A stretch of DNA of 64,000 nucleotides, from NCBI GenBank assembly GCA_026770025.1, contig JAMXDE010000004.1, positions 1 to 64,000 of the forward strand, in the 5' to 3' direction. This stretch comes from Craspedostauros australis. Taxonomy: Eukaryota > Bacillariophyta > Bacillariophyceae > Mastogloiales > Achnanthaceae. Shown here piece by piece: positions 28,569-39,272 of this stretch. The stretch's first letter is position 1. Each line of letters starts with the position of its first letter. Under the pieces are notes generated by a model. That model worked only from the letters and a program-made list of their open reading frames with translations, did not search any database and was not told the origin of the DNA. Position numbers and translations under genes: made by a program.

Positions 28569-30008
28569 ATGGCGATCACACTGACCCAGGTCTTCACCTG
28601 GTTGGGGTTTGACTCGATTCCCCACCGCAACATCGTTCGCGACGACTTCGTGCCGCAGAACGTTGGACTCGAAGGGTTGCAACATGAGACAGCGGAAGCC
28701 ATCGACACCGCTTGCAACCAGTACTCTCGCAGAGGTCAAGACGCCTTCCATGTCTCCAGAGCGACGAGGCGCCTGCTCATCGCCCTCATGTATTGGGTGC
28801 AAGACCAAGTGCGGTTGGATCTCGAGGTTGAGTTCGACGATGACACCACGCGTCAGGAATTCTTTTCCGAGATACTGGAAGCGAAGGCACGGCACGACCG
28901 GCGCATCACACAGACGAAGAAGGGCGACAAGCTGTTGACGCACACCTTCTGTGTCCAGCTCAAGTCAGGCGCGCAATGGCGACGCTGGGTGGATGAACTT
29001 GTGAGCACCCTTGAGGCCATCATTGGTGCCAAAGGCATCCCACTCAGCTATGTCATCAGAGAGCAGGCGGAACCATCCGACGAACCCGATCTCAGCTGGG
29101 AACACAACGCTCTCACGCTGGCGCCGCTGACCGGCGAAACCTATCGCCTGGACACAGCAACGGTGCACCGCATCATCCTCCAGAACATCGCAGAGGATTC
29201 CGACGCGTACACCTACATCAAGCCATTCATCAGGGCGCGCGACGGCAGGCGTTGCTTCAAGGCACTGGCTGAAAGGTACGACAACCCAGCCAGCGTCGAG
29301 GCCAGGGTCACAGCCGCCAAGCAAGTCCTTCGCACCATTCGCTACAACAACGAGCGCCACCTGTCCTTCGAACAGTACTCGGCCAAGCTGCAACGTGCAG
29401 TGGACGAACTTGACGACTGCGACCGACCGATGTATGACCAAGACATCGTTGACACCATCTTCCAGACAATCCAAGCACCGGGATTGCAGATGCTCAAGTC
29501 CACACTCAAGCTGGACTACAGCCGCAACCCAACCAATTACAAGACAGTCCTCTTGGAGTTTGCGAAGGAAATACCTGAGCATTCAACCAGCATGCGGGGC
29601 AACCGACAAGTCGCTCAAACAACCTCCAACGGCCGCACCACATCGCAAGGATCACCACCAGCCGTGGGCGCCATCACAGCTGATGGATCCCTGTACATCG
29701 GCAAGTACAGTCCAAAGCAGTGGTTCAGCGCCGAGGTGCAGCAACACCGCGAAGAGATCCTGAAGGCCAGGGGCACGAAGCGCAACGGACGCGGAGGGAA
29801 GGGCAAGCAGAACCTCCAGCGACAGGTCCAGCAACTCAAGAGACAAGTGAGCCAACTCAAGTCATCCGCATCCGCGCAACAGAAGCGCAATCACGATGCC
29901 AACGACGAGCCCGCCATGGATCGTGGGCAGCCAGCGTCCGATCGACACGACCAAGCTGGCACAGCGTTTGGTGGAAGGGACTCCAAGCGACAGAACACCG
30001 GAAGCTGA
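28569..30008 (+). CDS. Copia Gag (Copia-3)
   Basis: A 479-residue Gag starting at ATG 28569 and ending at TGA 30006-30008. Visible landmarks are VDELVSTLEAIIGAKGIPLSYVIRE in mid-protein (an IGAKGIPLSYVIR core also seen in Copia-4 Gag), a tRNA-like positively charged C-terminal third with Gln-rich coiled-coil sequence (LQRQVQQLKRQVSQLKSSAS), and no zinc knuckle. The C-terminal basic, Gly-rich region (KRNGRGGKGKQNL) would bind RNA. The frame remains open after the stop into Pol. Copy condition is good: no internal stops. Confidence 0.85.
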   Translation: MAITLTQVFTWLGFDSIPHRNIVRDDFVPQNVGLEGLQHETAEAIDTACNQYSRRGQDAFHVSRATRRLLIALMYWVQDQVRLDLEVEFDDDTTRQEFFSEILEAKARHDRRITQTKKGDKLLTHTFCVQLKSGAQWRRWVDELVSTLEAIIGAKGIPLSYVIREQAEPSDEPDLSWEHNALTLAPLTGETYRLDTATVHRIILQNIAEDSDAYTYIKPFIRARDGRRCFKALAERYDNPASVEARVTAAKQVLRTIRYNNERHLSFEQYSAKLQRAVDELDDCDRPMYDQDIVDTIFQTIQAPGLQMLKSTLKLDYSRNPTNYKTVLLEFAKEIPEHSTSMRGNRQVAQTTSNGRTTSQGSPPAVGAITADGSLYIGKYSPKQWFSAEVQQHREEILKARGTKRNGRGGKGKQNLQRQVQQLKRQVSQLKSSASAQQKRNHDANDEPAMDRGQPASDRHDQAGTAFGGRDSKRQNTGS

Positions 30009-33000
30009 TGGTGTTGGCGAGAGTGCACGTTAGTGGTGATGTTCGGTATCTGGATTCGTAATCTAAGACGCTGTTACTCACATACCCAACGACACTCTTG
30101 CGAGTACACCAGTTGCATATCCGTGTTTCGTACGTCCCAAAGATCACGACGTGTTGGCACCATACATGCCAACAATCCGCATGATGGCCATGAGGTACAG
30201 TCCAGGCTTGAACTGGACTCTCATGCCGACACCATTGTTGCCGGCCGACAGTGCGTGGTGCTACATTATACTGACAGGTGCTGTGACGTGTCACCATACA
30301 CTGACAGCTATGATCCAGTCAAAGATGTGCCCATAGTGACAGCCGCAACTGGATACACATCCGCAGCAGGCCGGCGGTACATACTCGTGTTCAACGAGGC
30401 ATTGTCAATGCCAAGCCTCGACCACTCGTTGGTCAATCCAAACCAACTGCGGCACCATGGAGTTGACGTACAGGACAACCCATACGCTGGGAAGCCCATG
30501 GTCATACGACATGACGAGCAGGGTTTTGCGGCGTGTCTGCAATCAGAGGGTACCACCATATACCTCGACACATGGAGGCCATCATCCGCAGATCTGAGCC
30601 AGCTACCACACATCGTACTGTCCAGCCCGACACCTTGGAATCCAGAACACGTCCGGTTCCCAATCATCCCATACCACGAACAGGAAGAGATCGAGGTCCG
30701 AAACACGCATGCAGTTCGCTCATCCACCCACCACGCTGACATGGATAGCCATTATGGATCGATCAATTGCCATTTCAACCAACGGCTGATTCGGAGTGTG
30801 CGTGTGGATGAGAAGGCAATAGACCGCAAGCCTGCGGTGTCAACGGCGATGACGGACAACCCCGATGTCCATATCCCTGGTCCCATCACAGAGGACGAGA
30901 TCCAGGTACCGAGATCGTTCCTGTCGGCTGACCGGCACTCGAAGATGACGGCCGAAGAGCTCAGCGATCGGTGGCACCTCAGCCTCGAGCAAGCACGGCT
31001 TACTCTTCGGGCTACGACTCGGAACCTCGTGCGATCGGCGGTCATGCCGTTGGCTCGGCGCTACCGTGCCGATCGCATGTACATCCCAAAGCGGATCCAG
31101 GGGACTATGGCAACGGATACGATGTATGCCCGATGTGAGGATCTACATGGGCACAAGTACTCGCAGATCTTCGCATCTCCTCAATTCTTCGTTGAGGCAT
31201 ACCACATGTTCCGGAAGTCGGAGGCACATGAGGCCCTCGACACCTTCGTCCGTGACTATGGGGCTCCGGATATACTCATCGCAGACGGTGCGCCGGAGCA
31301 GGTTGGACCACACAGCCAATTCCGAAAACGATGTCGCAAGTACAACATCCAGTTGCATGTCACGGAAGTTGAGCGGCACAACCAGAACCCGGCGGAAGGT
31401 GTCATTCGGGAGTTGAGACGGCGGTGGTACAGGGTCATGTTCAGGACGAACTGTCCCAGACGATTGTGGAGCTACGGGTTGACCCACCTCGCTGCCATCA
31501 TGCAGCGCACAGCCAGCAATGCAGGAGGCTTACAGGGACGCACACCGATTGAGCGGTTGACTGGCGAGACGCCGGACATTTCGGAGTACCTCGATTTTGG
31601 ATTCTACGATCGAGTGTGGTTCAAGCCGAACGCGGGGCTGGGTGAAATACAGGTGGGGCGATTCCTTGGTGTGGCACGGACGACGGGATCGTTGATGTCA
31701 TATTGGGTTTTGCCAGCGTCTGGCATTCCCATGGCGCGCACTACGGTGCAGCGGGTGACCACTGTTGAGATGGGTGTCGATGCCCACAAGGAGAAATTCG
31801 TGGCATATGATGCTGCAATAGCTCGGCGTTTCAAAGAGGAGCGGCTGGCGGTCACGGGAGGGAGGCCGCAGCTTTCCGCATGGGCCGAGCTGAATGACGA
31901 CGATCCCGACTTTGCGGCCGAGTTCTCCCGCACGTTCAGCAACGGGGACGTCGCGGAGGCCGATGACGCTTTCGACCCTGATACGTTCGATGGATACCTC
32001 AACATGGAGCTATCTATCGATCGCGGGGGAGAGTATCCGGAATTCGCTCGCGTCACAAAGCGGCTTCGCGACAAGGACGGCAAACCCATTGGGACCGCGG
32101 CCACCAACCCAATCATGGATACGCGGTTGTACGAAGTTGAGTTCAGCGACGGACACCGGCAATCCATGGCAGCAAACGTCATTGCGGAGAATTTATTCGC
32201 ACAGATTGACGAAGAAGGCAACCGGCACGTGCTTATCGATGAGATCATCGATCATCGCAAGGATGCCAGTGCCATCACTCAGCAGAATGCCTTCATCACT
32301 GCCAAGAATGGAGTGAAGAGGCGCCGTGAAACAACCATTGGGTGGGATATTCTCATTCAGTGGAAAGACGGCAGCACGACGTGGAATGCATTGAAGGATG
32401 TCAAGGACTCATACCCAGTACAGCTGGCTGAGTATGCAGTGGACAATCGCATTTCAATGGAGCCAGCATTTGCTTGGTGGGTTCCCTTCGTGTTGAAGAA
32501 GCGCAAGCGAATTCTCGCGAAGGTCAAATCCAAGTATTGGGTTCGAACTCACAAGTATGGTGTTCGCGTGCCAAAGTCGGTGGAGGAAGCGAAGCAGGTC
32601 GACCGTGAAAACGGCAATACCCTGTGGTGGGATTCGATCATGAAGGAGATGAAGAACGTCAGGCCGGCATTCGAGGTGTTCGAGGGGGATCAATCTGACA
32701 TACCCAACGGATACCAGGAGATCAAGTGCCACCTGATATTCGATGTGAAGCTCGGCGAGAATTTCAGACGCAAGGCCCGACTGGTCGCCGGGGGACACAA
32801 GACATCCACGCCATCATCGATCACATACTCCTCCGTCGTATCCAGAGATTCGGTTCGCATCGCATTGACCATTGCGGCAATGAACGACCTGGATGTCATG
32901 GCATGCGACATTCAGAATGCCTACCTCACGGCAGATTGCCGCGAGAGAATCTGGACAAGAGCAGGACCAGAATTCGCAGCTGAAGAAGGAAAGATCATGC

Positions 33001-34250
33001 TTGTGAAGAAGGCGCTTTACGGGTTGAAGTCATCCGGAGCTGCATTCAGGGCCAAACTGGCCGGCGTTCTGCATGATAGCGGATTCAGATCGTCGCAGGC
33101 AGATCCTGACGTATGGCTACGACCAGCAGCAAAGCCAGACGGATTCGAATACTACGAAATCGTGCTGTGCTACGTCGACGATGTGATGGCAATCAGCCAT
33201 CAACCCAAGCAAGTCATATCCAATATCTCAGCTGTGTTCAAGCTGAAAGGGGACAAAGTCGAGCCACCTGATATGTACCTTGGAGCATCGCTCGACAAGA
33301 AGGCGAACGAGAACGGCACCATGTGCTGGCGCATTTCATCAGAGAAGTACTGCAAGGCGGCTATCGAGAACGTGGAGTCAAAGCTGTCCGAAGAAGGTCT
33401 GCGACTACCATCGGGATGCAAGACACCGTTCACATCTGGATATCATCCAGCTGAGGATACTACAGCAGAGCTCAAGGCAGATGGGCTACAACGATTCCAA
33501 GAGCTGATTGGTGTGCTGCGGTGGGCGATCGAGATCGGACGGGTCGACATCTTGCTCGAGGTCTCCCTCCTATCTTCGTTCTTGGCGATGCCAAGGGTGG
33601 GACATCTACAGCAGGTGTATCACATCTTTGGATACCTCAAGAACACGAGCAAGCGCTCGATGTTGATGGATCCAGACCACCCAAGGATTTCGGAGGATCG
33701 ATTCCAATCGTTTGAATGGGAAGATTTCTACCGAGACGCCGAAGAGCAGATACCCACAAATGCACCCAAGCCCAGAGGAAACGTTGCTTCCACCCACTGC
33801 TTTGTGGATGCCAGTCACGCAGCAGACAAAGCAACCCGCAGGTCGCAGACAGGCATCTTGATCTTCATGAATCGAGCGCCGGTCATGTGGTACAGCAAAC
33901 GACAGAACTCAGTCGAAACATCCACGTTTGGTTCGGAGTTCACTGCAATGCGGCAAGCTGTGGAAATGGTATCGTCTCTGCGATACAAACTCAGGATGTT
34001 TGGCGTCCCGTTGGAGGGACCGACCAATATGTTCTGTGACAATGAAGCGGTGTACAAGAATGCATCGACACCCCACTCCACACTCTCCAAGAAGCATCAC
34101 AGCATATCATATCACCGGTGCAGGGAAGCTGTGGCAAGTGGGATCATTAGAGTCGCGAAAGAGGACACACTGACCAATCTGGCAGATGTGTTCACCAAGA
34201 CCATGGCGGCCCCAAAACGGGAGACGCTTTTGGGTAGGTTTCTGTATTAA
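30009..34250 (+). CDS. Copia Pol: protease, integrase, RT, RNase H (Copia-3)
   Basis: The frame runs on from the Gag stop for 1413 codons. The first ATG is only at 30039 and lies in no good context, so translation probably continues from Gag. Landmarks: protease LELDSHADTIVAG near 30220; integrase core starting DTMYARCEDLHGHKYSQIF with IADGAPEQ as the second Asp and QNPAEGVIRELRR as the Glu; a conserved linker TIGWDILIQWKDGSTTWNAL near 32335-32400 that resembles a chromodomain-like barrel; RT with CDIQNAYLTA and CYVDDV near 33180; RNase H with CFVDASHAADKATRRSQTG near 33800 and ETSTFGSEF. The integrase lacks an obvious N-terminal HHCC. No internal stop is present; the TAA is at 34248-34250. 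The DSHADT protease and overall layout fit the diatom Copia groups. Confidence 0.9.
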   Translation, partial: WCWRECTLVVMFGIWIRNLRRCYSHTQRHSCEYTSCISVFRTSQRSRRVGTIHANNPHDGHEVQSRLELDSHADTIVAGRQCVVLHYTDRCCDVSPYTDSYDPVKDVPIVTAATGYTSAAGRRYILVFNEALSMPSLDHSLVNPNQLRHHGVDVQDNPYAGKPMVIRHDEQGFAACLQSEGTTIYLDTWRPSSADLSQLPHIVLSSPTPWNPEHVRFPIIPYHEQEEIEVRNTHAVRSSTHHADMDSHYGSINCHFNQRLIRSVRVDEKAIDRKPAVSTAMTDNPDVHIPGPITEDEIQVPRSFLSADRHSKMTAEELSDRWHLSLEQARLTLRATTRNLVRSAVMPLARRYRADRMYIPKRIQGTMATDTMYARCEDLHGHKYSQIFASPQFFVEAYHMFRKSEAHEALDTFVRDYGAPDILIADGAPEQVGPHSQFRKRCRKYNIQLHVTEVERHNQNPAEGVIRELRRRWYRVMFRTNCPRRLWSYGLTHLAAIMQRTASNAGGLQGRTPIERLTGETPDISEYLDFGFYDRVWFKPNAGLGEIQVGRFLGVARTTGSLMSYWVLPASGIPMARTTVQRVTTVEMGVDAHKEKFVAYDAAIARRFKEERLAVTGGRPQLSAWAELNDDDPDFAAEFSRTFSNGDVAEADDAFDPDTFDGYLNMELSIDRGGEYPEFARVTKRLRDKDGKPIGTAATNPIMDTRLYEVEFSDGHRQSMAANVIAENLFAQIDEEGNRHVLIDEIIDHRKDASAITQQNAFITAKNGVKRRRETTIGWDILIQWKDGSTTWNALKDVKDSYPVQLAEYAVDNRISMEPAFAWWVPFVLKKRKRILAKVKSKYWVRTHKYGVRVPKSVEEAKQVDRENGNTLWWDSIMKEMKNVRPAFEVFEGDQSDIPNGYQEIKCHLIFDVKLGENFRRKARLVAGGHKTSTPSSITYSSVVSRDSVRIALTIAAMNDLDVMACDIQNAYLTADCRERIWTRAGPEFAAEEGKIMLVKKALYGLKSSGAAFRAKLAGVLHDSGFRSSQADPDVWLRPAAKPDGFEYYEIVLCYVDDVMAISHQPKQVISNISAVFKLKGDKVEPPDMYLGASLDKKANENGTMCWRISSEKYCKAAIENVESKLSEEGLRLPSGCKTPFTSGYHPAEDTTAELKADGLQRFQELIGVLRWAIEIGRVDILLEVSLLSSFLAMPRVGHLQQVYHIFGYLKNTSKRSMLMDPDHPRISEDRFQSFEWEDFYRDAEEQIPTNAPKPRGNVASTHCFVDASHAADKATRRSQTGILIFMNRAPVMWYSKRQNSVETSTFGSEFTAMRQAVEMVSSLRYKLRMFGVPLEGPTNMFCDNEAVYKNASTPHSTLSKKHHSISYHRCREAVASGIIRVAKEDTLTNLADVFTKTMAAPKRETLLGRFLY

Positions 34251-34404
34251 CAGATAGCCATGGGGAGTTGCATGAAGGGTAGCGAACGCGCGAGGTTTTT
34301 TGGGAGGCAAAATGCCGTTTTTCCTGCGCGCATACTACAACGATGAGGGGCGTTGTATAGGCACAGATGGCGGTCAGGCATACAGCCAGCATATGCCAAT
34401 TCAA

Positions 34405-34413
34405 CGAGGGGAC
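34405..34413 (+). other. Copia-3 polypurine tract
   Basis: CGAGGGGAC directly precedes the 3' LTR, in the position of the plus-strand primer. Confidence 0.5.
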
Positions 34414-34708
34414 AGAGCGAGTTTTAGGGTCAAACGAGTCGCGTAGCTCGTATTGGTCAAAGATTCTGTGACCGTACAGTCACAAGCAACCGAGGCGGAA
34501 TGTTTGTGGCTGAAACAACACAGGGGAAAAACAAACAAACAGAGCATGTGTCTTTGTTGGATTCATGGCATGCGGTCACAATCTGGTTCACAACAAGGAG
34601 TGTATCAGCAATACACCAACAGCAGATAAGCAATAGAAGACTGTCATCTGTGTGCCTGCGAGTGCTTCATTTCGCGTCCTGAGCACGCAAGCAAGCCAGA
34701 ATCATTCG
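34414..34708 (+). repeat. Copia-3 3' LTR (295 bp)
   Basis: Identical to 28120-28414 as far as I can read. Followed by the second AAAAG. Confidence 0.9.
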
Positions 34709-35023
34709 AAAAGTAGTCGAATTTCGCTCATCTGAGAAAAGACTACTTTGACCACTCCACCTCCTCCAATTTCCCTGTTTCTCTCGGTTGCGTTCTGGTT
34801 GTGATGCTGGCTTCGTATTTTGTCGCGTTGATTTACGTGTTGTCAACCGCATCCTTGGACTTCAATAGACTTGTAGACAGTAACACAACAACTTTGTATG
34901 TAACCACAAGCTTTTTATCATAATTGTCGTCCCCTTCAGTACCATCAACGTCTTTCATCATCAAATGTTCCTCTAATATAACACTGTTTAGGTTCCCACC
35001 AGCTTCAAGAAGCTTGTTTCATC

Positions 35024-36024
35024 GTGAGTACTTTGCCTGACATCGCATCCCTCATCGAGCACATAGCAGACGCAACCAACCACAGCAACAATGACACCGA
35101 CAGTTCATACGTAGACTGGGTTATTGATACCCCAATCGATCTTGACAGTGACAACAATGATGACATCCTTGGTGTCCACAACGAAAGCAATGTTGACGCC
35201 AACAACGTCGATACTGGTGTCTACCCTGTTGGCAATGCTCATGTGGCCAACGATGCACCAGCAGCCATGCTGATTGCTGCCATTGTTGCTGCCACCAACA
35301 TCATTATCCCTAATGATGCTCGCACTAACACAACTACAACCAGCACATCTGCAACTGGCACATCCGGAACTGTTGAACAACCAGCTCTGACAGAACCAGA
35401 ACAAGTGGCTTCTATGGGCCTGCAATGGAAGATGCTGGATCCCAACACGGTAGAGTTTGTGTTGCTGTGGGAAAGGCCTTGCTTGATGCAAAGGTGCACT
35501 ACAAGCAGCTCACAAATGAACAAGACAACTCATTGAAATTAGAGGCCAACCTATGAGCCTCTGTTGCGCAATGGTCAGAGGATGACTGCTCAGCAGAAAG
35601 TCTGCACCTGTCTGCACTCGTGCAACGGAAACAAGCGTCCAGCCAAGACGTTGCAAAACAAGCTCAGCCTCACCCTGAGCACCCATGGGAAGGCAAATCG
35701 CAAGCACTGCATGGTGCTGCCAAACCGTTTTCAATGGCTGTGCATGAAGCAGCTTTCAAAGGACATGGACATCCTCTACAAGACTGCAATGATGGCTGCT
35801 TCGACCAATGCAAACCATTCCATCCCATCTCCTAGCCAGACGACAAACAACTGCAGGACTCGCACGGCATCGCCCGTGAGAAGGGAGTCAGTGCTGCTCA
35901 GGCTGCTGCAACCCAGCAGTCAAGTGATGCTGCAGCCAGCATCAACCGCGACTCTGGAAGGTATACAATTGCACCTAGTACATGCAGTTGTTGTGCCTCC
36001 CCTTCATTCACATCGTCCGCACTG
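35024..36024 (+). pseudogene. DT-B coding remnant, 5' part
   Basis: Two plus-strand frames (35024-35536 and 35564-36025) hold acidic, Asn/Asp- and Thr/Ser-rich sequence. The first includes DTDSSYVDWVIDTPIDL and ends after VASMGLQWKMLDPNTVEF. They start with GTG or lie in different frames, so this looks like one decayed gene with frameshifts. No domain is recognised. Confidence 0.35.
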
Positions 36025-37092
36025 ATGTCTGCCACATTAGCTCCTCCTCCATCCACAGCTACAATGCACAGCACGAGGTCATCTGCTTCTACATGGACGA
36101 GGCCATCTCGACTCACACCAGCATCAAGGCGCACAAAGTCCGTCCACTGCCATCAAGGACAATCTTTGTCTGCTGGCAGACTTGAACATCTACAACCTCA
36201 GTTGCCAGCACTTTCGCTCTCCCTTCATCTCCAGCTCAATCCTCCATATCTTCAAACTTCGGCATGCAACACACACCCCACTGAAGAAGCCGCAGCTGCG
36301 GCATCTGCGCCCAAGACTTCGGACTCACCTGCCTCACAATCTACATCGTCCACATTCAACACACCGACCCCTTGCACATCAGGCATGCCAGCTTCCAACA
36401 CTGCAGCATCGATCACATCTGCCTCTGGTCCACCCACTACTGCCACATCTGTGTCGAATGCAGGTGCTTCCAGTAGAGCAGAGGCTGCAGACACATCAGC
36501 ATTCACTGACGCATGCCTACCAGATGATAGCACAGCTGCACGTGAAAATAGAGGTAGCTCAGAGCACAGCGCTCTGTCATCCCTGTCCAACAATGCAGAA
36601 GAAGCCACGGCAGCAACAAGGAACAGTACCTCCAGTCTCAAGACTGATACACAAGGAGAATGCAACGAAAATGATGTGCCCAGCAAAGGAAGTGATGGCA
36701 CCGCATCACCCCAGTTTCTGGAACTGCAGCAACGGCTTGCAAAGACGGCTTTGCAGGCATGGTTCATGAAGGCCTGGTATGGTAAATCCTATGCCTACAC
36801 ACGTCTGGGACACGCAAACGAGGAACTACTGATGAGAGCAGCCATGGACTGCGAACATGTGAGTGGAATCAACATGACCATCAAGGCCGCATTTCATGCT
36901 GGCCTCGTCCAGAAACAGAGCAAAACCTACGTACATGCCTCCATCGATTTCCTGAGCATTGTGGGGGATCCAACCAATGATGCACACAATGAGGTATTCA
37001 TTGTAGAGATGAAGACGAGAACAACTCAGAACACAAAACTGAAAGAGGAGTCGCATCGGAAATGTGGAACATGTGCACAATTTCCCAACTAG
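36025..37092 (+). pseudogene. DT-B PD-(D/E)XK-like nuclease with long disordered N-terminus
   Basis: A 355-codon frame from ATG 36025. The first 220 residues are Ser/Thr/Ala/Pro-rich and look disordered. The C-terminal 130 show a nuclease-like order: an acidic helix (GHANEELLMRAAMDCEHVSG), ASIDFLSIVG with a candidate metal-binding Asp, and EVFIVEMKTRT, an E-x-K on a hydrophobic strand. This pattern fits PD-(D/E)XK nucleases of the YqaJ type. The frame closes at 37092, but the neighbouring frame continues with plausible nuclease-like sequence (STHLYLNAQDETYRSLF and EEMIQVLHHAYV), so a one-base shift near 37060 is likely. The role in transposition is unknown. The identification rests on the motif pattern alone. 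Confidence 0.5.
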
Positions 37093-38480
37093 CACCCATC
37101 TATATCTGAATGCACAAGATGAAACGTATCGCTCACTCTTCCGGGCAGACGAAGAAATGATTCAGGTGCTTCACCATGCATATGTGTCTATGGTGTGAGA
37201 GGAGCTCTGATTGTGATCGGTAAGTGCGCCTTGTGGCAAATGCAACACAGGTTCTCCATGTCCGAATGGCTTCACTTTGTTCCGTACCAACCTCATCTGT
37301 CTTCTCACACAACTGTGGATCCCTTTTCCACAACCACTGACTCACATGAACGCTCGATTGGGTGACAGGAGGCAAAAAGGGAAACATCCTGTGCATTGTA
37401 GGAACGAGGTTTTCCCTTGACCTCTTGCATCATTCTGAGAACGTTCCTGAAGATGCATCCCGTTTGCTCTTGGCGTTTGCCTTCCCCAAAATTCCAGAGG
37501 CAGATCAGCAATCATCCAAGACGCTCGATACAGAGTTTCTCAAGCTGAACCCAAAGACGAATAAGTTCTGCAGGGCAAGCAAGAACCTACGGACCACCAC
37601 AGGGGATGGTGTATTCCGTCACAAGAAGACTTGACAAACCCACCACAACATTCTTGCTTTCCCAGTACCTCCAGTGAAGACGTTCCTCCCCTGAACTGTG
37701 CTGTATGGAACTGCCTGAATGGTGGGTCTGACATAACAACAAAGCTCATCCAGCAGCACAAAGCGTCCCCACTCATTGCAACAATCCATTGCATAGCAGT
37801 CGGTTGACAGCTACAAACCATGTTTGTGGCACTGCATTGATTGATTCACTACGCAACAGAGGCACACTCCGATCATGAAATTGAAGCAGGCCACACTGGC
37901 ACCATCGAACATTATCCCAGCAGAGTAAATCACGAGTGAAGCCTGAACAACTTGATGGGATGAATCATTGCTCGGTTGCGCAAGTTGCTCGCAGTCATGG
38001 CTGCAGACGAAAGAAAGGGCAAGAAACAAAAGGGAGGCACGGAGACAGCGACCCACAACACTGATATTATTCCAGCAGGCGGGTCAGCCGTCGAAGATGG
38101 CGAGATGCAGCCACAGGGATGCCCCGAGGACCGTCAAAATAAAAAAGGAATGCTTGCCAGCCTATCCACGATGAATCCCAAGGAGGAGATCAAAATGACC
38201 AAATGATTGCGGCAGGGTGAGCATGCAGCAAGGTACTGTCCAGACATGAGGGGAACCTGTGTTGCCTGTTCAGTGTGTAGACACTGGATCTGTCCAGGAT
38301 GCAACTTGTATGCTTGCTGATACATCGAAGCTGACAAACAGGAGTGGCTCACAACATGTGGCATTGCCCTAACCATGGCATTAAGAAACATCGCAAAAGG
38401 AGCGGACGCAATCATTGTTCACAACTTATGTCATCGAATTGTGCACAAGGAGCCTGTCGAATGGGTAGAGAAGGTGAAGG
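37093..38480 (+). pseudogene. DT-B coding remnant, 3' part, with a Cys-rich cluster
   Basis: Degenerate plus-strand sequence. A frame at 37362-37634 (TGGKKGNILCIVGTRFSL and then LLAFAFPKIPEADQQSS) has no known fold. At about 38210-38320 a frame broken by stops reads CPDMRGTCVACSVCRHWICP followed by GCNLYAC, a zinc-binding-like cluster. It recalls the Cys-rich tails of some transposases such as piggyBac, but the flanking 3-bp duplication does not fit that family. Confidence 0.3.
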
Positions 38481-39071
38481 CCCAGCATCAATGAGAGAAG
38501 CCACCACAATGAACGCCTTTATCAGCGCAAACACAGATGAGACAACCACCACAGATACAAATGCAGCAACAGAGATAGCAAGAGAGATGAGCAACGAAAG
38601 CAATGACAATGCTGACGGTGAAACCACCACTGCCAAGGCAAATCAAACAAACACAGCCACAATAATTAGCTCAAGGGTGCCTGTCCTGAATCTGGAAGCA
38701 GCAATACAAGCGGCGCACAAGGCAGCCGCCGAAGCCAGGATCCAGAGCAGAGATACAGAGGTCATAACTCACGGTCTGCATGGAAGGAAGCGGAAACGAT
38801 GATATGCAATACGAATTATGTACACCAACGTATTCCACACAAGAGGCTCGCAAGGATGACTGTAGCATAACAGTAGCACAACAGTATCATAACATTATCA
38901 TAACAGTAGAGAAAGACAATATAATGCAGAGTAGAATCAGTGTTGATTGCTGTTATTGTGGGGATGGAGAGAGTGTTTGTGTAAGGAAAGAACGAAGGAG
39001 GTGCGTCTCAATGCAAAATCGCTGTGTGCGCAAGTTTACACGCAACAACACGAAGAATCCAAAAAATGTGA
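38481..39071 (+). other. DT-B 3' interior
   Basis: Simple-composition sequence with AT-rich ACAGTA-like runs near 38860-38930. Short frames contain Thr/Asn/Ala-rich peptides (TTTDTNAATEIAREMSNES). No supportable gene. Confidence 0.35.
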
Positions 39072-39272
39072 CAGGGTGGGGTGGTCGAAGTAGTCTTTTC
39101 TCAGATGAGCGAAATTCGACTACTTTTTTGTGGTCGTAAGTGGACTCCTCAGCCCACTTACGGTAACTGGACTGAGGAGTCCACTTACGAAACAACAAAA
39201 ATGGTAAGTGGACTGAGGAATCCACTTAGCCGTAAGTGGACTCCTCAGTCCCGAAAAATTCCTTACGGATAT
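39072..39272 (-). repeat. DT-B right terminal inverted repeat
   Basis: Complement of the joined left repeat (27969-28119 plus 34714-34765). It carries three to four GTAAGTGGACT palindromes and ends CCTTACGGATAT at 39272, followed by ACG. Confidence 0.8.

Larger units (their letters stand above)
28120..34708 (+). mobile_element. Copia-3, intact LTR retrotransposon inserted in the DT-B terminal repeat
   Basis: A 6589-bp element with 295-bp LTRs that I read as identical, flanked by AAAAG at 28115-28119 and 34709-34713. Removing it and one AAAAG copy restores CGACCACAAAAAAAGTAG, which matches the complement of the intact right repeat near 39119-39136 except for one A, so the boundaries are well supported. 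It encodes Gag and Pol in one frame separated by a TGA. The protease motif is DSHADT and RT has YVDD. Confidence 0.95.
27969..39272. mobile_element. DNA transposon DT-B with hairpin-rich terminal inverted repeats
   Basis: The ends are inverted copies beginning ATATCCGTAAGGAATTTTT, flanked by ACG at 27966-27968 and 39273-39275, a candidate 3-bp target duplication. The inverted repeats are about 200 bp and hold several perfect or near-perfect palindromes of the form CGTAAGTGGACT, 4 bases, AGTCCACTTACG. The left repeat is split by Copia-3 at 28119/34709. Without Copia-3 the element is about 4.7 kb. Its interior (about 34780-39060) contains decayed plus-strand coding sequence, including a nuclease-like domain. 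I could not identify a DDE transposase, so the superfamily is open. Confidence 0.8.

Noticed and set aside
38210-38330. piggyBac assignment for DT-B from the Cys-rich cluster
   Set aside because: No DDD core was found, and the flanking duplication is ACG, not TTAA.
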